From: an uncultured Phycisphaerales bacterium
GTDB taxonomy: Bacteria > Planctomycetota > Phycisphaerae > Sedimentisphaerales > Anaerobacaceae
DNA: 55,880 bases
NCBI GenBank assembly: GCA_903857265.1
Contig: CAIODZ010000037.1
Location: 1-55,880 of the forward strand
Direction: 5' to 3'
Within the stretch, counting starts at the first letter, position 1. The number at the start of each line of letters is the position of its first letter. Of this stretch, positions 24,576-32,431 are shown piece by piece. Below the pieces are notes generated by a model that was given only the letters and a program-made list of their open reading frames with translations, had not been told where the DNA came from and did not search any database. Made by a program: the position numbers and the translations under genes.

Positions 24576-26087
24576 ATGAGCGAACAGGCCAGCTTATTTG
24601 CGGTAGATAATAATATGGGAAGAAGAAATATAATTTGTGTTTCGGCGTTAATTGTGGCAGTTTTATGCGGGGTAGGTTTATCGTTGGAAAATCCATCGGT
24701 TGGCAACCCCGTTGGGTCGGGGACTGTTCCGCCGACGGCGTATCAGCCGGGATTAGTGAAGAGCCCAAACCCGATTGACACGAGCGGTAACCTTGTGGTT
24801 ACGGGCAACGTTGCCAACGGTATGCAGTTCAGGGGCGTTGTGCCGTATAATAGCCCGACGAGTTTTTACGCGCCAGCGAGTTCGCTTAATCGTACATCAG
24901 CCGGGATGGATTCGTTTTTGAGGGATACCGCGGGTTCGCAGAATTTCGGGTCGAGCAGCGGCGGATTAACGCCTTATTATTCACCAACGTGGACGGTAAC
25001 GACGATGCAGCCGGGCGGGCAAGGAGTGGTTACGACAGGCGGTTCGGGGGCGAATTCATTTACAGGCACAAATTTACCGAATGCCCAGACAGGATACTAC
25101 CGACCCGGGTATAATTCTCAGATTGACAAGCGGCCGTTGTCTATGAGCCGGGAGGATTTGGAGAAACTTGTAGAAACGGATGTTACGAAATATCCGCAGG
25201 GGGGCGAGGCGGATTCGCAGTCGCAGGACCAGTTCTGGCGTGATATGGGAGTAAAGATTCAGCGCAAAGAGGAAGCGGCTGATACGACTGATAAGCCGGG
25301 GCCGGAGCAGGCGACGAACAGTGATCCTAGTTTGGAGAAGCTGCTGGGCGGGAATACTCAAGGATTACAGAGGTCGAAGGACAAGCAACGGGTTGATAAA
25401 GAAGGATTGACGGGTCGGCCAGGCGAAACACTGAAGCCGGAGCAGGGGGCTGATGTATATGAACAAATGAAGGGGCGGCTGGGCAAGACCATTGAATTAC
25501 CCCAGTCCCAGAGCGTACCTGCGACAAAACTGGCGGAGGCGAATGAATCGACAGTTTCAAGGCCGGGCGTTACGCAGGCGGAGTTCGCGAAGTCGTATAA
25601 GAGTTTTGCCGTTTTAAGCGATGACAGGTTCAATCGGCATATGAGGGAAGCAGAAGGTTTTATGAAGCAGGGGAGGTTTTACAGAGCCGCGGACGCATAC
25701 ACTCTTGCTTCGATATATAAGCCAAATGACCCGCTGGGTTACGCGGGCAAGAGCGTGGCGTTGTTCGCGTCGGGAGAGTATCTGAGCAGCTCGCTGTTTT
25801 TGGCCAGGGCGGTAGAAATTTTTCCTGAATATCCGAAGGTAAAAGTGGACATCGTCGGAATGGTTGGAGATAAGGACACGGTTGAGAATAAGATACTTGA
25901 AGCCCGTGACTGGATGGATAAGAGCGATTCCGGTGAGCTGGAGTTTCTGCTGAGTTACATTTATTACCAGATGGACCGGCTGGAGTTTGCGAGGCAGTCG
26001 ATAGAGGCAGCGGTGAAGAAGATGCCGGATTCGCCGGCGGTCGCTGCGATGAAGAATGCGATAGATGAGCGCCTTGCAAAACCTTAA
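24576..26087 (+). CDS. Exported protein with C-terminal TPR-like repeats
   Basis: About 500 residues. A signal or anchor helix begins at the second Met (MGRRNIICVSALIVAVLCGV, ATG 24615), which may be the true start. Residues 45-330 are Pro/Gly/Ser/Gln-rich and probably disordered. The last 130 residues read as helical repeats (HMREAEGFMKQGRFYRAADAY ... GYAGKSVALFASGEYLSSS ... FLLSYIYYQMDRLEFARQ), typical of tetratricopeptide units with a scaffold role in the envelope. No specific function is recognised. It continues the dxs-nadK operon. Confidence 0.7.
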   Translation: MSEQASLFAVDNNMGRRNIICVSALIVAVLCGVGLSLENPSVGNPVGSGTVPPTAYQPGLVKSPNPIDTSGNLVVTGNVANGMQFRGVVPYNSPTSFYAPASSLNRTSAGMDSFLRDTAGSQNFGSSSGGLTPYYSPTWTVTTMQPGGQGVVTTGGSGANSFTGTNLPNAQTGYYRPGYNSQIDKRPLSMSREDLEKLVETDVTKYPQGGEADSQSQDQFWRDMGVKIQRKEEAADTTDKPGPEQATNSDPSLEKLLGGNTQGLQRSKDKQRVDKEGLTGRPGETLKPEQGADVYEQMKGRLGKTIELPQSQSVPATKLAEANESTVSRPGVTQAEFAKSYKSFAVLSDDRFNRHMREAEGFMKQGRFYRAADAYTLASIYKPNDPLGYAGKSVALFASGEYLSSSLFLARAVEIFPEYPKVKVDIVGMVGDKDTVENKILEARDWMDKSDSGELEFLLSYIYYQMDRLEFARQSIEAAVKKMPDSPAVAAMKNAIDERLAKP

Positions 26088-26185
26088 CGTATAACGTATA
26101 TCGTATTGCCGAAGCGGGCTTTGCGCTTCGCCACGTGTTGTATAACGAACCGCGAACGACAAAATACGAAATACGAATGACTAAC
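26088..26185. repeat. Phrase-like repeat upstream of and into the helicase gene
   Basis: Words built on TATAACGTATATCGTAT, AACGAACCGCGAACGAC and AAATACGAAATACGAATGA run through the gap and provide the DNA around the helicase start codon, replacing any normal ribosome site. Confidence 0.55.
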
Positions 26186-28162
26186 GACGAAATACAAAGC
26201 ATCGCTTTAAATATAGATGTTTTTTTTGCGCCTGGAGGGGTGATAGGCCGGGCATTTGAGGGATACGAACGGCGTCAGCAGCAGGTCGAGATGGCCAGGG
26301 CGGTGCAAAAGGCGCTATCGACGAAGCGGCATTTGGTGACGGAGGCGGGGACAGGCGTCGGGAAAAGCTTAGCATATCTTGTGCCTGCGATAGAAAAGGC
26401 AATTCTTGGGGCAAATCGAGTAGTCATCAGCACATTCACAATTGCTTTGCAGGAGCAATTAATCAATAAGGACATTCCCTGTTTGAACCGGTGTTTGCCG
26501 TGGGGTTTCAAGGCGGCGCTGGCGAAGGGCAAGGGGAATTATCTATGCAAACGCCGGCTGGAGTTTGCAATTCGAAGGCAGATGGGCTTGTTCGACCAGT
26601 TCAGCGATGCTCTTTCGGAGATAAATAACTGGGCGAGAAGAACAGCGGACGGGTCGCTGAGCGATTTGCCTTTTATACCGGATAGTCGGGTTTGGGATGC
26701 GGTGAGGGCGGAACACGGCAATTGCAAAGGCAGGAAGTGCGGGCACTGGACAAGCTGCTTTTGCCAGAGAGCGAAGCGAGAGCTTGAGAACGCGAATGTT
26801 ATTGTTACAAATCACGCATTATTATTCAGCGACCTTGCGCTGCGGGAGGAAGAGTTTTCGATATTGCCTGATTATAAGTGGGTGATTATAGATGAGGCGC
26901 ACAACATTGAGCGGGTGGCGGAGGAACATTTCGGGATTGAAATAAGCAGCGGGTCGGTGAGGTTTTTGCTGGATGGGCTTTATAATCCGCGAACACACAA
27001 GGGGCTGCTGGTTTATACGGGAGCGGGGAATTTGACAGACATGGTTGTTAAAGCTGGAGAGGCAGCGAAGGAATTTTTCAAAAGCGTTCGGCAGTGGGAT
27101 GAGCGGCACAAGACACAAACTAATGGACGATGCTACAAGAATTTTGTTGAGGATAAGTTGTCTGCGCAGATTAAGGAATTGCGGGCGGGGTTGTCTGGTT
27201 TGGCAAAGCAGGCAAAAGACGAGGACGAGCGGTTTGAATTGACGCGATATGTCGATAAGTGCGTGGGATTACTGCAGGATTTGGAGGCGTTTTTGCCACA
27301 GGCCAAACAGGATTATGTTTATTGGATTGAGGTTAGTGATAATAAACGTGAGGCGGTTTATCTGAAAAGTGCACCGTTAAATGTCGGTGCGGATGTGAAG
27401 AGGGGTTTGTTCGACAAGTTTGAGTCAGTGATAATGACGAGCGCGACACTTAGCAGTGGAGGAGAAAAGGGGAAGGGCGGGTTTGAGTTTTTCGCTGGGA
27501 GGGTTGGTTTGGCGGATTATGACGCGGTGAAGTTAGGTTCGCCTTTCGATTATCAAAAGCAGGTTACGATTTATATCGAGGGTGATTTGCCTGAGCCGAA
27601 TGATGAGAAATTTGCGGAGTCGGCGTGCGAGGCGGTGAAGAAATATGTGCTGCGAACACAGGGGCGGGCGTTTGTGCTTTTCACGAGCTATAAGATGCTG
27701 GGCGATTTCGCGGAGCAATTGGCGGAGTGGTTTAAGGAGAATAATATAGAATTACTTCAGCAAGGGGTGGGGCTTGACAGGACATCATTGTTGAAACGAT
27801 TCAAGATGGACGGGCGGTTTGTATTGTTCGGGACAGATAGTTTCTGGCAGGGGGTGGACGTGGCGGGCGAGGCATTGTCGAACGTGATAATCGTGCGATT
27901 ACCCTTTGCGGTGCCTGATACGCCTTTGCTGGCGGGGCGGTTAGATAAAATCAAAGAAGAGGGCGGCAATCCTTTTGCGGAGTACCAGTTGCCTTTGGCG
28001 ATAATAAAATTCAAGCAGGGCTTTGGCCGACTGATTCGGACGAAGACGGATACGGGTATTGTTGTCATTCTGGATCCTCGCATATTGAGCAAATCATACG
28101 GCAGGAGTTTTTTGGCGGCGATACCGAAATGTAAGACCGAAGTAGTTGCTCGCGGCAGGTAG
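26177..28162 (+). CDS. DinG/XPD-family ATP-dependent DNA helicase
   Basis: A superfamily 2 5'-3' helicase of about 661 residues. Seen in order: a Q-like region YERRQQQVEMA, Walker A EAGTGVGKS (about 56-64), a four-Cys cluster CKGRKCGHWTSCFC for a 4Fe-4S centre, the DEAH box VIIDEAHNIE, and C-terminal motifs FVLFTSYKML, GTDSFWQGVDVAGE and QGFGRLIRTKTD. It probably unwinds forked DNA or R-loops in repair. The best start is ATG 26177; upstream in-frame residues come from the phrase repeat. Last gene of the plus-strand run; it ends seven bases from the end of a convergent gene. Confidence 0.92.
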   Translation: MTNDEIQSIALNIDVFFAPGGVIGRAFEGYERRQQQVEMARAVQKALSTKRHLVTEAGTGVGKSLAYLVPAIEKAILGANRVVISTFTIALQEQLINKDIPCLNRCLPWGFKAALAKGKGNYLCKRRLEFAIRRQMGLFDQFSDALSEINNWARRTADGSLSDLPFIPDSRVWDAVRAEHGNCKGRKCGHWTSCFCQRAKRELENANVIVTNHALLFSDLALREEEFSILPDYKWVIIDEAHNIERVAEEHFGIEISSGSVRFLLDGLYNPRTHKGLLVYTGAGNLTDMVVKAGEAAKEFFKSVRQWDERHKTQTNGRCYKNFVEDKLSAQIKELRAGLSGLAKQAKDEDERFELTRYVDKCVGLLQDLEAFLPQAKQDYVYWIEVSDNKREAVYLKSAPLNVGADVKRGLFDKFESVIMTSATLSSGGEKGKGGFEFFAGRVGLADYDAVKLGSPFDYQKQVTIYIEGDLPEPNDEKFAESACEAVKKYVLRTQGRAFVLFTSYKMLGDFAEQLAEWFKENNIELLQQGVGLDRTSLLKRFKMDGRFVLFGTDSFWQGVDVAGEALSNVIIVRLPFAVPDTPLLAGRLDKIKEEGGNPFAEYQLPLAIIKFKQGFGRLIRTKTDTGIVVILDPRILSKSYGRSFLAAIPKCKTEVVARGR

Positions 28163-28169
28163 CAATCTG

Positions 28170-29489
28170 TCATTTGTCCGTGACGGGGACATTGGCATCA
28201 CAGGGGAAATCGGGAAGTTTTTGTCCTTCAACGTATTCGGTTACAAAGCAGGAACTCTTTACAAGACCTGATTTGCGCAATTCAATATAGGCCAGCGGAT
28301 TTGGCGTGGGGATTTTGAGCAATCTGGCTCGATGGGCGTTTAGCCAGGTTGATTTAGCGGTGGAATTGCCGATGGTTTGCCGGAGGGAGTCGATAAATCC
28401 TTTTGTTTCGTAACGAGCCATGGCTATGTCTGAGCCGTTCCATTTAAGGCGGGATACGATGCAGTTGTTTTTAAGAATCTGCCCGCTTTCAATTACCTTG
28501 TCGAGGTTTTTTATAAAGTCGAGCGGGCCGGTTTGTTGCCAGAAGCTTTTTGCAAAGACGCCCCGGCAATTGGCGGTTTTAACAAGGGCGTATTTTGAAT
28601 TCGTTCGGATGGTTTGGCCGAGGGCTCTGCGTATTATTTTTTCTTTGTTTAATCGCCGGCGTGTTTTTCGGAGCACCGCTTTAATAAGGACTTTCCTTAA
28701 TTTTTTGCCTGTTCCTGTCGGGGTACAATATTCCGTGAAGAATCTCATTCGGTCTGTTCTGCTGAAGAAATAGGAGGCGCTGATATTTAGCTGCACGAGA
28801 TTTTTGACGCGGAGCCAAAAAGGGAGCAGGATAAATTTTTTTGTTCTGATGTTGTCGATGAAGAAGAAACGCCAGGAAGCCCCTTCGGGCCTGAGCAGCA
28901 CATTGCCGAATCGCAAATCGCCGTGAAAGATTCCTTTCGCATGTATTTTGCCGATGGTTAGGCCGAAATTACGTACCAGGTTCCTGTGGCCAGCTAATTG
29001 TTCAGGAGTCGCAATTTCCTGTGTTTGGCGAGCGATATCAATGGCTCTTTTTGTGTCTTCGATTCCGAGTGTGACCGAGAAGCTTTCGGAGTGGAAAAGG
29101 CCTGAGCCGGATTCCCCGATAGCGATAGTTACGGGGACATCAAATCCGTTTTGCGCAAGCATGATTTCCGCTTTATATGCACATTTCGCCAAACTTCCGA
29201 AGATAAGGGATTTAAGAGAGGAGAGGCCCGATTTGCGAAAACACCGCTTTATGTAAATATCCCTGTTGACGCCTTCGATGGGGATGTTGAATTTGCATAC
29301 TTGGCTGAACTCGGAAGGCCACAGAGTTTTGAGTGGGTATTGTTTTCGCAGAGTTTCTTCGCCTGCCAAAAGGGCCTGCCCCAGGTCGCTGTTGAGGAAA
29401 CTCTTCCTGATATACAGAGTAAGATTATTTTGCTTAATTTTTACAAAATCAGCGTCCAAGGTCTCATCCTTATTATTGCGATGGCTCAC
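28170..29489 (-). CDS. WaaP/KdkA-like lipopolysaccharide kinase, tandem with truncated second domain
   Basis: A 439-residue protein kinase-like enzyme of the Kdo/WaaP group, expected to phosphorylate envelope lipid sugars. The first domain is complete: DIYIKRC (Lys81), AYKAEIMLAQNGFDVP, HGDLRFGNVL (about 189-197, catalytic Asp) and FFFIDN (metal Asp). A second kinase N-lobe follows (KYALVKTANCRGVFAKSFW ... SSCFVTEYVEGQKLP) but stops at the hinge, so no second catalytic loop exists. The stop lies seven bases from the convergent helicase gene, suggesting loss of the rest. Start is GTG with GGAA upstream. Confidence 0.75.
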   Translation of the reverse strand: MSHRNNKDETLDADFVKIKQNNLTLYIRKSFLNSDLGQALLAGEETLRKQYPLKTLWPSEFSQVCKFNIPIEGVNRDIYIKRCFRKSGLSSLKSLIFGSLAKCAYKAEIMLAQNGFDVPVTIAIGESGSGLFHSESFSVTLGIEDTKRAIDIARQTQEIATPEQLAGHRNLVRNFGLTIGKIHAKGIFHGDLRFGNVLLRPEGASWRFFFIDNIRTKKFILLPFWLRVKNLVQLNISASYFFSRTDRMRFFTEYCTPTGTGKKLRKVLIKAVLRKTRRRLNKEKIIRRALGQTIRTNSKYALVKTANCRGVFAKSFWQQTGPLDFIKNLDKVIESGQILKNNCIVSRLKWNGSDIAMARYETKGFIDSLRQTIGNSTAKSTWLNAHRARLLKIPTPNPLAYIELRKSGLVKSSCFVTEYVEGQKLPDFPCDANVPVTDK

Positions 29490-29588
29490 GTGATGTTTTC
29501 CAGACGGTGGAATATAGCGGAATTGGGCGAAAGAAACAAGATTTTAGAATACAGCGTGTTTTTTGACGCTGATTAACGCTGCTTTTTG

Positions 29589-30197
29589 TTAAAGCACTAC
29601 CGAAACGGTGTTTGAGAATGGGCCTGTTCCGGCGTTGTTGGCAGCCCTTACCCGGTATTCAAGTCGTATCCCCGATGGCTGAGTTCTTAAAATAACTTTT
29701 GTTTCATACAAGATTTGAATGATCGTCCAGTTGCTAATCTCTTCGCCATTCTCCTGTCGACGCTCAACAACATAATTTCGTATCCTTTGGTCATCTTCTG
29801 GCCTGTCCCATTGCAGGTTTATGGTTTGATTATCTTTGGCGGTAATCTGCAGATTCATCGGCTGAGCCGGTATTTGAGCGGGCTGCGGTTCGGTTCTCGG
29901 TCCCCAGCCGATTTCCTTTAATTTTTCAGGATTGCTTGCCGTATCGACCTCGGATTTTTGCAGGCAGTTCTTCATCACCTGTACTAATTCCTGCAAAGCT
30001 TCTTTAGCGGCCTTTGACGCAATTCTCAAATCGGCGTGTTTACGCTTATGGTTTTGTCTGGCCCCGATATAGCCGGTACGAAATGCATATAGTTTCGGGC
30101 GAATTACTTTGGGGAAATCCGTCGCATACCAGAAGTAGCCATCCAGCATCTTCTGTGAAAGCGCCATTATGTCAGGTTCGGTTGTCGGAAAGTCCAT
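29589..30197 (-). CDS. Fibronectin type III domain protein, paralogue 1
   Basis: A 202-residue protein without signal peptide. The N-terminal part (about 1-90) is helical (EPDIMALSQKMLDGYFWYATDFP ... EALQELVQVMKNCLQKSEVD), followed by the linker IGWGPRTEPQ and one FN3 domain (PMNLQITAKDNQTINLQWDRP ... YRVRAANNAGTGPFSN). It is a clear paralogue of the gene upstream, sharing the helical half, the linker and the FN3 domain. The role is unknown; such pairs are common in planctomycetes. Confidence 0.75.
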   Translation of the reverse strand: MDFPTTEPDIMALSQKMLDGYFWYATDFPKVIRPKLYAFRTGYIGARQNHKRKHADLRIASKAAKEALQELVQVMKNCLQKSEVDTASNPEKLKEIGWGPRTEPQPAQIPAQPMNLQITAKDNQTINLQWDRPEDDQRIRNYVVERRQENGEEISNWTIIQILYETKVILRTQPSGIRLEYRVRAANNAGTGPFSNTVSVVL

Positions 30198-30204
30198 ATT
30201 TTCG

Positions 30205-30265
30205 TTCCTCGATTCTTGTCTCTCGTTACTTGTTCGAGCATCCAGTATCCAGCATCGGGTATCTT
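30205..30265. repeat. Phrase-like repeat between the FN3 paralogues
   Basis: CGATTCTTGTCTCTCG, TTACTTGTTCGAG, ATCCAGTATCCAGCATC and GGGTATC words follow each other in the 126-base gap. Confidence 0.5.
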
Positions 30266-30323
30266 TCTATCTATGATTCCTCCCTTACCGACATTGATTG
30301 TCAGCAAGGGAATTGAGTGTTCT

Positions 30324-30947
30324 TTATGGTAAAACCACCGATACGGTATTGCTTGGCATACTTTCGCCTGCGGTATTGACGGCCTTGACGCGGAATTCCA
30401 CGCGGATACTGTCCGGCTGTTCGATCAGGTTGATTTCCGTGTTATAGGTTGTCTGAACAAGCGTCCACGGGCCGAATGTCTTATCCTGCTGCTGGTCGCG
30501 TCTTTCAATGATGTAGTTTCTAACAGCCCCGCCCGAATCGACTGCTGGTTTTGTCCAGACAAGCCAGAGCAATCCCTGTCCTTCGGCTGTCGGATGAAGC
30601 TCAGTCGGGCTTCCGGGCGCCGTAATCGGCATTGGCTGAGTTCTTGGCCCCCATCCGATTTCGTAAAGCTTTTCGGGGTCGGCTGTTGTATCGACTTCCG
30701 ACATCTTGAGGTCGTTTTTCATCAGCTCAGTAAGCAAATCGAGCTTTTCATCCTTTGTTACCGTTGCGATTTGTGCCTGGCTTTCAGCGTTTTCCTTTGT
30801 TGTCCTCTGGGTCTTGTAGTTGTTTAATGCAGTGGTGAGCGTTGCCACCGTTACAGATGGGAAGTCGGCAGCGTGAGCGGTATAGCCCGCTACCATTGCC
30901 TCTGCTAATGCTACTACATCCGGTTCTCTGTTTGGAAACTTTGGCAT
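30324..30947 (-). CDS. Fibronectin type III domain protein, paralogue 2
   Basis: A 207-residue protein with the same plan as its downstream paralogue: helical N-terminus (EPDVVALAEAMVAGYTAHAADFP ... LLTELMKNDLKMSEVD), linker IGWGPRTQPMP, and one FN3 domain (GLLWLVWTKPAVDSG ... FRVKAVNTAGESMPSNT). AAAGGAG lies just before the ATG. It is probably the first gene of the pair. No enzymatic motif is seen. Confidence 0.75.
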   Translation of the reverse strand: MPKFPNREPDVVALAEAMVAGYTAHAADFPSVTVATLTTALNNYKTQRTTKENAESQAQIATVTKDEKLDLLTELMKNDLKMSEVDTTADPEKLYEIGWGPRTQPMPITAPGSPTELHPTAEGQGLLWLVWTKPAVDSGGAVRNYIIERRDQQQDKTFGPWTLVQTTYNTEINLIEQPDSIRVEFRVKAVNTAGESMPSNTVSVVLP

Positions 30948-31429
30948 TGTTTTCTCCTTTCGTGTTTAGTTAGACACTGATTAACACAGATTTACACTGT
31001 TATTTCAGACGCTGAATAACGCAGACAGACGCTGTTTTTTAGACAGAAACTATCCGCTACCTGCCCCCGCGTCTCGTTTTGATAAACAAAACGGCGGGGG
31101 TACGCTATACGCTGCGCGCTGTTTTTAACTGGGGACAATTGGAAGTGACAAAGGGTGTGGTAAGTTCGGCCCTTCATACTTCTCTTGATAGCCGTCCCGT
31201 TGGGGGACATTTCGGAAAAACTAAAAACCGACTTGAGGAAAAATATGAAATAATTTAAAAAATATATGTACCCCCATAGTGTCATATATTGTCACTGGTA
31301 AAGGAATATTCTAAAGTCGTTTAGGGGCGCTGATTCCGCAGACCTGCCTGCCCTCACATTCCTTTGGTGGGGGTCCTCCGTAGCTTTAGCGAAGACGGAA
31401 GCGTGTCTGAATTCTTGCGGAAAGGAAGG
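30948..31429. other. Gene-free, repeat-rich stretch left of the island
   Basis: No gene is supported. The stretch holds a phrase-like repeat (30970-31036, variants of GACGCTGAATAACGCAGAC), the REP-like hairpin at 31064-31100, and further phrase words near 31345-31405 (CCTCCGTAGCTTTAGCGAAG), the last also seen in altered form near 55457. Confidence 0.55.
31064..31100. repeat. REP-like GC hairpin, copy C
   Basis: CCCCCGC (31064-31070) and GCGGGGG (31094-31100) enclose CGTTTTG / ATAAA / CAAAACG. Inner stem and outer arms match the hairpin at 9752-9786. Confidence 0.65.
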
Positions 31430-31488
31430 GTGCCTCGCCAGCCCGCTTAGAAGTGGCTTCCTTGATGAAGCTTAGGGCGAGAGAGTTA
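31430..31488 (-). repeat. 59-bp island repeat, copy 1 (inverted)
   Basis: It begins GTGCCTCGCCAG and ends CGAGAGAGTTA. The ends are the same as those of copies 2 and 3 read on the other strand; the middle has diverged but keeps GCTTAGA and CCTT words. Confidence 0.7.
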
Positions 31489-31581
31489 GAATGAGCATGC
31501 TTTTACAGTTATCAGTTTTCGTAATTTAACACCCGACCTGATAGTAAATTAAGTGATAGTCAATAAAACAAACGGAAGATA

Positions 31582-31610
31582 AACCTCATTTTTAGCTGAA
31601 AAATGAGGTT
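31582..31610. promoter_or_regulatory. Perfect 12-pair hairpin upstream of the nuclease gene
   Basis: AACCTCATTTTT (31582-31593) and AAAAATGAGGTT (31599-31610) enclose the loop AGCTG. It lies about 70 bases before a TATAAT (31680-31685) and could be a terminator for incoming transcripts or a protein binding site. Confidence 0.5.
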
Positions 31611-31747
31611 CAAGGCGGAAAACTGGACTGAAAACAGGTTTCATGCCGATACGAACATAGCAGATTTTGCTGGAGTAAGTATAATACAAGGTTGGTTGAA
31701 AGGTTGGCTGTTGCTGATCGTTCCGGTTGAATTTGCGTGAGGAGTGA

Positions 31748-32431
31748 ATGAATTTTAGGTATGAATCAGAAATGACCAAGCCGGTTGCAGACTGGCTATT
31801 GTCGCAAGGTTTGCAGGTCAAGCGAGAATATCCTACGCCATGGGGAATTTGTGATTTGGTTGGATGTTCCTTAAATAAGAACAAAATCAGAAAACGGCTT
31901 AATCTTGGACAAAAGCGCCCGGTTGGTTCTCAATTCCGAGTTTTGTTGCTTTCGTGTATTCCAGATGAAGATGAAGGGATCAGTTTCACAGATCTTCACA
32001 AGCAATTTGCATGTTTTCTCGATGAATCTTTTATAGAAAAAGAGCTGGTTAGGCTTATAAAAGACAAATTTGTAAAAGAGGTTCAATCGGGTAGTTTTCA
32101 GAAATTGAATGGCTGGTTTCCTCTGCATAAACGAATCGTAGCTGTCGAACTTAAACTGGTGCGTATTTCAGAAGTTATTTCCCAAGCTTGCAGCAATTTG
32201 GAATTCGCCGATGAATCTTATGTGGGGCTGCCTTACGATAATGCAAAAAATCTCTTCGCAAGTCGAGACAAGAGACAACTTGCTGAGAAGGGAATAGGTA
32301 TTATTGGCGTTCGCAAAGAAGGTATTAAAGTATTTTTGAAATCCAAATTTAATGATGATTCAAGCCCAGTTTCGAAGATGCACTGCGCGGAACGTTTTTG
32401 GCTTACACATCTTATAGGCAATTTAGCATAA
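31748..32431 (+). CDS. PD-(D/E)XK nuclease-like protein with inserted winged-helix-like segment
   Basis: A 227-residue protein. The nuclease core is split: YESEMTKPVADWLLSQG (Glu8), REYPTPWGICDLVG (Asp36) and RIVAVELKLVRISEVISQA (Glu134, Lys136). Between Asp36 and the ExK strand about 65-70 residues are inserted that read like a winged helix (FRVLLLSCIPDEDEGISFTDLHKQF ... RLIKDKFVKEVQSGSF). Such an insert could give DNA or partner recognition. The start has GAGGAG three bases before the ATG. Its end overlaps the convergent neighbour by 20 bases. A defence or restriction-like role is inferred from fold and context; the exact family is not recognised. Confidence 0.6.
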   Translation: MNFRYESEMTKPVADWLLSQGLQVKREYPTPWGICDLVGCSLNKNKIRKRLNLGQKRPVGSQFRVLLLSCIPDEDEGISFTDLHKQFACFLDESFIEKELVRLIKDKFVKEVQSGSFQKLNGWFPLHKRIVAVELKLVRISEVISQACSNLEFADESYVGLPYDNAKNLFASRDKRQLAEKGIGIIGVRKEGIKVFLKSKFNDDSSPVSKMHCAERFWLTHLIGNLA

